Assembly (NCBI GenBank): GCA_029260155.1 | Contig: JAJDDU010000014.1 | Span: 1-19,444 of the forward strand | DNA length: 19,444 nucleotides | Direction: 5' to 3' | DNA from: Phycisphaerae bacterium | Lineage (GTDB): Bacteria; Planctomycetota; Phycisphaerae; UBA1845 | Shown here: positions 15,808 to 19,444 of the stretch, piece by piece | Position numbering within the stretch: the first letter of the stretch is position 1 | Layout: each line of letters starts with the position of its first letter | Notes under the pieces: model-generated | Seen by the model: the letters and a program-made list of their open reading frames with translations, nothing else | What the model was told of the DNA's origin: nothing | Databases searched by the model: none | Program-made: the position numbers and the translations under genes

Positions 15808-17235
15808 TCACCTCAATGCAGTATCAGGCGCAACCGTTGACTCGCCGCCCCGCGCCTCACCCATCTCGCTCGACAGCACCCCGTAGGCTCCACACATTCC
15901 GATGATAAGCCAAGCGTGCGGCATTCCCTTGTCGAACAGGTCCATCGCAAAACCGGAAACAAGAAAAACCAACACGCTGATGTTCAGGCCATGCCCCACG
16001 CGCGCCATGTCCGGACGCCCCAATTCCGCGAACTCGGCTATCGATTTGCGCATCCGGGAGTGGGCCATCCAAAAGAACAACATCAGGACCGAGAGCCCGA
16101 ACGCACCTGTCTGCGAAGCCACCTGAATGTACGCGTTGTGCGGCGATACGGCGTGCTCCTTGTCGGGATAGCTTGTGTAGTAGTCAAAGATGCCATATCG
16201 GTTGCCATACCCCACGCCGAGAAACGGGTGATCCACGTACTGCCTCGCCGCGGCATCCAGAACCTCCAGCCTCGTGGCGATGCTCACTTCCTTTTTACTG
16301 AACGCCTCGCCGCTCAACACGCGGTCACGATAGCTCTTGGGCGCAGCGACGGCAAGAACGCAGCACGCGACAAAACCCACCATGATGACGGCCGGGCTGA
16401 TTCGAATCAGCCGGCGCATGACCATTAGCACAATACAGGCTGCTATGAGCACGACTCCCGTCCGAGCGTACGTCGCCATGATGGTGCCCAGAAAGATGGC
16501 CAGGAGAACCAGCGGAAGGAGCTGTCGGACGTCGCCCCGCTTCGCGTTGGCCATCAAAACCACCGTCGGGGCAAACACCAAGCAGATGTTCAGAGCAAGC
16601 ATGATGGAGTGACCACTCGCGCCGCTCGATCGCTCCACGTTCACGCCGGCCATGATACCAGTGCCCACATTCCGCTCCACGCCCGATCTTCGATCACCCT
16701 TATCCTCCCAACCGTAACGCACGTCGAACGCCGTCTGCGGCATGAATCGCTGCACGAGCGCATACGAAGAAAACACCGCAGACACAAGAATAAACAGCGT
16801 CAGGCACAGCTTGAGCACCTTGACGCTATCCAGCAGCTGAACCACAAGGAAGAAAAACACGACCGTAGTCGCCAGACGAAACAGCGCCTCGGTTCCGTTC
16901 TTACTTTCCGCCGAACCAATAAGACTCAACGCCGCCACACACCAAAACCCCGGCAGTAAGTACATCCACGGAAGCCGCCGGAATCGGATCCTCCGCATCG
17001 CGAAGTGAATGGCCCATGCCACCAGCGTCACAATCGTCAGGACCTTCGACACCGTAAGCGCCAGACGCTCCGTAAGATAGCCAACCCGACCGGCTGTCTC
17101 CATGGGAATGGCGCACGCCGTCAACAGCAAGCCCCATCGTGGGTTGCGCATGATCAAGAGACTTAACCCCACGCCGCCACACGCGCCAAGCACGAGGAGC
17201 ATTTCCTTACTTGATTGGAACGCCGCCACCATCAT
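15808..17235 (-). CDS. Wzy/O-antigen-ligase-like polymerase (Wzy_C family)
   Basis: 475 residues with about ten or more hydrophobic segments. A long outer loop at about 165-210 contains ERNVGTGI and SGASGHS. TYARTG (255-260) begins the conserved part; the large second loop holds HPFLGVGYGNRYG (336-348) and SPHNAYIQVASQTG (364-377), the signature of the Wzy/WaaL superfamily. These proteins join undecaprenyl-linked repeats into polymer, or ligate glycan to an acceptor, on the outer face of the inner membrane. Polymerase and ligase cannot be separated from sequence alone. The start overlaps the stop of the upstream gene (ATGA); a second ATG follows directly. Confidence 0.9.
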   Translation of the reverse strand: MMVAAFQSSKEMLLVLGACGGVGLSLLIMRNPRWGLLLTACAIPMETAGRVGYLTERLALTVSKVLTIVTLVAWAIHFAMRRIRFRRLPWMYLLPGFWCVAALSLIGSAESKNGTEALFRLATTVVFFFLVVQLLDSVKVLKLCLTLFILVSAVFSSYALVQRFMPQTAFDVRYGWEDKGDRRSGVERNVGTGIMAGVNVERSSGASGHSIMLALNICLVFAPTVVLMANAKRGDVRQLLPLVLLAIFLGTIMATYARTGVVLIAACIVLMVMRRLIRISPAVIMVGFVACCVLAVAAPKSYRDRVLSGEAFSKKEVSIATRLEVLDAAARQYVDHPFLGVGYGNRYGIFDYYTSYPDKEHAVSPHNAYIQVASQTGAFGLSVLMLFFWMAHSRMRKSIAEFAELGRPDMARVGHGLNISVLVFLVSGFAMDLFDKGMPHAWLIIGMCGAYGVLSSEMGEARGGESTVAPDTALR

Positions 17236-18509
17236 GACTTACAAATCCGCTGTCGAACAACGCCACCCAAGAACGAGGCCACAACGCCAATCAAGAGTAC
17301 GTCAAATGGCAGCCGCAGCCGAATCCGTGTGATGAACGCCGCGTAGATGAGCGCGCTAGTGAAATACACAACAACAAACAGCACTTCCAAGTCGGACGGC
17401 TTGTGCCAACGCACCAACAACAAGCGAACGACGAACAAGGCCAACAACGGCCCGTACGTCAGGAGCATGACGAGGTCCTTCATTCGCGACGATTCTCCCT
17501 GCTCGCCGAGCGTATTGGTGTAATTGAAGTAGTTCAGCAGTTTCTTGAAGTACAAAGTCGCTGTTCGCAGCTTGTTGTCGACCATGTACTCCACAGCCTT
17601 GGACCGGTAGAACGCGTCCCTTACCACTTCGTTCATCCCCAGCGCGGCAGCTTCCCGGTTGTATTCAGACATATCCAGCCACGCCCCCGTATTGGGCGTC
17701 GTTTCCGGAGAGTTTCCGAAGAGAAGGTTGAGTCCGCTGTTGCACGAAATGTATGAGAACGCGCCAAAGACCATGTAGTTCCGCACGCACCACACGCCGA
17801 TCGGCAACGCTGCCACCCCAATTGTGATGGCCATCCCCTTGGCACCCCGTTTGCCGTCCAATACCACAAAGAACGCAGCACAAACACCGAGCACGAATGT
17901 GAAGAACGGAGCAGCGAGGATCAGGAAACCAAACAGCACGCCGCACAGAACATACGCCCGTATCCGCTTTTCTTTCCGCATCAAGAGCGTCACAATGAGG
18001 AGGAAGAGGCAGATCGATATCGTCTGCGGATACAGCGTTCCGGCGGTATAGAACAAGACCGGGTAGCAGAGCACGAGCACGGCGCCAATGCTGGCTGCAC
18101 ACGCGGAGGAATGGGTCTTCATTAGCTTGTGCAGCAGGTAAATACCGAACGACATCGCGAGGAAGTTAAGCACGCGCAGGTGGACGATACTCGCGCCGCA
18201 ACGCACCAACAACGCGAGTAGCCCCGGATAGCCAGGCGGCCGAAACGCTGTGAGGTTCTCTCCGTCGACCGTGAATCGGCCCTCCGTCGCGATGTTCACC
18301 GCCAGGTGATAGTCGTCGCGCTCGTCGGGATACCGCAGTGTATTCCCAAGATAAATGGAGTAGCCAATGCCCGCCAGCATGACGACCGATACCACCGTGA
18401 CTAGAATCGCGTGGGTCCGGTGCTCGGCAATGCGCCCGAGTCGCACGACGAGCGTCCGGTCGAGTATACCGGGTCCATTGGGTGTATTGTCTGGCTGGTT
18501 CGCATTCAT
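17232..18509 (-). CDS. GT-C fold membrane glycosyltransferase (GT39/ArnT-like)
   Basis: 425 residues and about ten membrane segments. After TM1 (about 34-54) the first outer loop has RYPDERDDYHLA (59-70), the acidic motif that binds the polyprenyl-phosphate sugar in GT-C enzymes, and AFRPPGYP (88-95), typical of the PMT/ArnT group. WCVRNYMVFGAF (240-251) is another common motif of that group. It should transfer a sugar from a polyprenyl-phosphate donor on the periplasmic side, for instance to decorate the polymer or a lipid. The start at 18509 leaves a two-base gap after the hydrolase stop. The frame could begin at GTG 18536 inside that gene, but this adds only nine residues. The Shine-Dalgarno signal is weak, so coupling is likely. 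Confidence 0.85.
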   Translation of the reverse strand: MNANQPDNTPNGPGILDRTLVVRLGRIAEHRTHAILVTVVSVVMLAGIGYSIYLGNTLRYPDERDDYHLAVNIATEGRFTVDGENLTAFRPPGYPGLLALLVRCGASIVHLRVLNFLAMSFGIYLLHKLMKTHSSACAASIGAVLVLCYPVLFYTAGTLYPQTISICLFLLIVTLLMRKEKRIRAYVLCGVLFGFLILAAPFFTFVLGVCAAFFVVLDGKRGAKGMAITIGVAALPIGVWCVRNYMVFGAFSYISCNSGLNLLFGNSPETTPNTGAWLDMSEYNREAAALGMNEVVRDAFYRSKAVEYMVDNKLRTATLYFKKLLNYFNYTNTLGEQGESSRMKDLVMLLTYGPLLALFVVRLLLVRWHKPSDLEVLFVVVYFTSALIYAAFITRIRLRLPFDVLLIGVVASFLGGVVRQRICKS

Positions 18510-18511
18510 GA

Positions 18512-19444
18512 TTAACGACGCCGGAGTTTCACCCAATCCAGCCCAAACAGATAGGATTGCGCGGCGACGCGGTTGGCGCCAACAATCGATGCGACCAGCC
18601 TGTGCTCCCTCGCGTCCAACGCATGCACCCCGAGCGAGCGCAGTTTGCCCGGGATCACGGTCGGGTGGTAGAGGTCATAGGCATCGCCGACTTCCCGCCC
18701 ATCCAGGCTGAACCGGACGATGCCGTAATCGCTCGCTTTGGTCAGCCTAACTAGGATCTCGTAGTCCCCGCCCTCGCGCACGGGCAGGGCAAGCGTCAGA
18801 CGATCGCCCGGACGCGCCCCGCTCCAAAAGAGTTGCGCGTCGCCACTCCAATGACCTTCGTAGTTGAACAACTCCTGCCTTTCGGCTGCACCGCCTGTCG
18901 AATCGAGGACTCGAAGATGTTCTCCTTCAAGCACGCCCTCCTCGACATGAATGCGCGGTTCGGCATAGTAGTCGTTGCGATCGTCCATCGGCACACGCTC
19001 ATACGCATCGTTACCGCCGGGTGCCAGATACCAATACGCAGTTGAGGCATACAGTGTCTGGCTGCGGTTTAGAAGGTACTTTTCAACGACCCCATGAAAG
19101 GAATCTTGGAAAGGGACATTGTCAGAGATATGCCAGCGATTGACGGAGACGTTCCCCCGGTTATTCCCATCATTGCGCGTTTGATTATGGAAAGGTCTGT
19201 TGAAGACTTCCGGACTGCACCACGCGTATCCGAAGTAGTCTTCCGAGCCCGTTCCGAACGTCGACGGAAACGTCTCGCCGTCGACGAAGAACTTCTCATC
19301 CCCCTCGCCCCACCAGTGGCCACGGGGGTTCCAAACGTGAAGCGATACGCCGCAGTAGCGTCCACTCCCGCGCGTTTCCAGAAGTGTCCAGTCCATCCAT
19401 CGCTCGGGGTCCTGGGGCGACTTCGCATCGCGGTGCCATTTGGC
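18512..19444 (-). CDS. GH172 (DUF2961) hydrolase, 5' end beyond the right edge
   Basis: 310 C-terminal residues are visible, and the frame stays open to the edge (it reads AKWHRD at the border). The GH172/DUF2961 core is clear: HWWGEGDEKFFVDGE followed by FGTGSEDYFGYAW. The Glu of GEGDE and the Glu of SEDYF are 21 residues apart, the same spacing as the catalytic pair I recall for the Bifidobacterium difructose-anhydride enzyme; this is from memory. A second beta-sandwich domain (about 175-310) ends the protein. Known GH172 enzymes act on alpha-D-fructofuranosides or D-arabinofuranosides. Being first in a polysaccharide operon suggests it acts on furanose residues in the locus's own product, but that is inference. 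The signal peptide, if any, is outside the window. Confidence 0.9.
   Translation of the reverse strand, partial: AKWHRDAKSPQDPERWMDWTLLETRGSGRYCGVSLHVWNPRGHWWGEGDEKFFVDGETFPSTFGTGSEDYFGYAWCSPEVFNRPFHNQTRNDGNNRGNVSVNRWHISDNVPFQDSFHGVVEKYLLNRSQTLYASTAYWYLAPGGNDAYERVPMDDRNDYYAEPRIHVEEGVLEGEHLRVLDSTGGAAERQELFNYEGHWSGDAQLFWSGARPGDRLTLALPVREGGDYEILVRLTKASDYGIVRFSLDGREVGDAYDLYHPTVIPGKLRSLGVHALDAREHRLVASIVGANRVAAQSYLFGLDWVKLRRR

Larger units (their letters stand above)
7124..19444 (-). other. Polysaccharide biosynthesis/export operon (ten genes, open at the right edge)
   Basis: All ten genes read leftward. Junctions in order are: +2 bases (GH172/GT-C), ATGA overlap (GT-C/Wzy), +3 (Wzy/GT2), ATGA overlap (GT2/GT4), ATGA overlap (GT4/methyltransferase 1), ATGA overlap (methyltransferase 1/2), +28 (methyltransferase 2/GH10-like), +219 (GH10-like/radical SAM), and an 8-base overlap (radical SAM/Wza-like). 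The first eight genes look like one transcript; the last two may have their own promoter. No flippase, priming sugar transferase, Wzc-like regulator or nucleotide-sugar gene is visible, so more of the locus probably lies to the right. Confidence 0.8.

Noticed and set aside
1..19444. CRISPR array, tRNA, rRNA, insertion sequence or attachment sites
   Set aside because: No regular short repeats with spacers, no cloverleaf or rRNA stretches, no transposase or integrase and no terminal inverted repeats were seen.

Overview
The window is GC-rich bacterial DNA with long, tightly packed genes. The best fit is a member of the Planctomycetota, perhaps Phycisphaerae-like. The main reason is the large secreted protein at the left edge, which carries cysteine-pair modules (Ala-Cys-Cys ... 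Gly ... Cys) and duplicated extracellular modules of a kind I associate with that phylum. This assignment is inference from protein style; no rRNA or housekeeping marker is present.

Layout. (1) Positions 1-3854, minus strand: one uninterrupted 1284-codon frame, open at the left edge, encoding a secreted, Cys-rich, modular protein with a signal peptide and two duplicated module types. I checked every codon and found no stop. Many spurious open frames overlap it on both strands. (2) Positions 3855-4372: a 518-base divergent intergenic region. (3) Positions 4373-7084, plus strand: an RND/MMPL-type membrane exporter with an apparent ~100-residue insertion in its second extracytoplasmic domain. 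(4) Positions 7124-19444, minus strand: ten consecutive genes reading leftward, open at the right edge, that form an exopolysaccharide (or surface-polysaccharide) locus.

In transcription order the polysaccharide locus is: a GH172 (DUF2961) hydrolase (5' end missing), a GT-C/GT39-like membrane glycosyltransferase, a Wzy/O-antigen-ligase-like membrane protein, a GT2 glycosyltransferase, a GT4 glycosyltransferase, two zinc-ribbon SAM methyltransferases, a GH10-like hydrolase with a lipoprotein-like signal, a radical SAM/SPASM protein and a short Wza-like export lipoprotein. Junctions are extremely tight: four ATGA overlaps, one 8-base overlap, and gaps of 2, 3 and 28 bases. A single 219-base gap before the radical SAM gene may hold a second promoter. 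The tight coupling lets me place several start codons firmly.

How the genes may work together (inference): the glycosyltransferases build a lipid-linked repeat, the Wzy-like protein polymerises or ligates it outside the inner membrane, the methyltransferases modify sugars or cap the chain, the Wza-like lipoprotein contributes to the outer-membrane export channel, and the two hydrolases trim or remodel the product. The radical SAM/SPASM enzyme, translationally coupled to the export lipoprotein, has no obvious place in the standard scheme and is the most interesting unexplained member. No flippase, priming transferase or chain-length regulator is seen inside the window.
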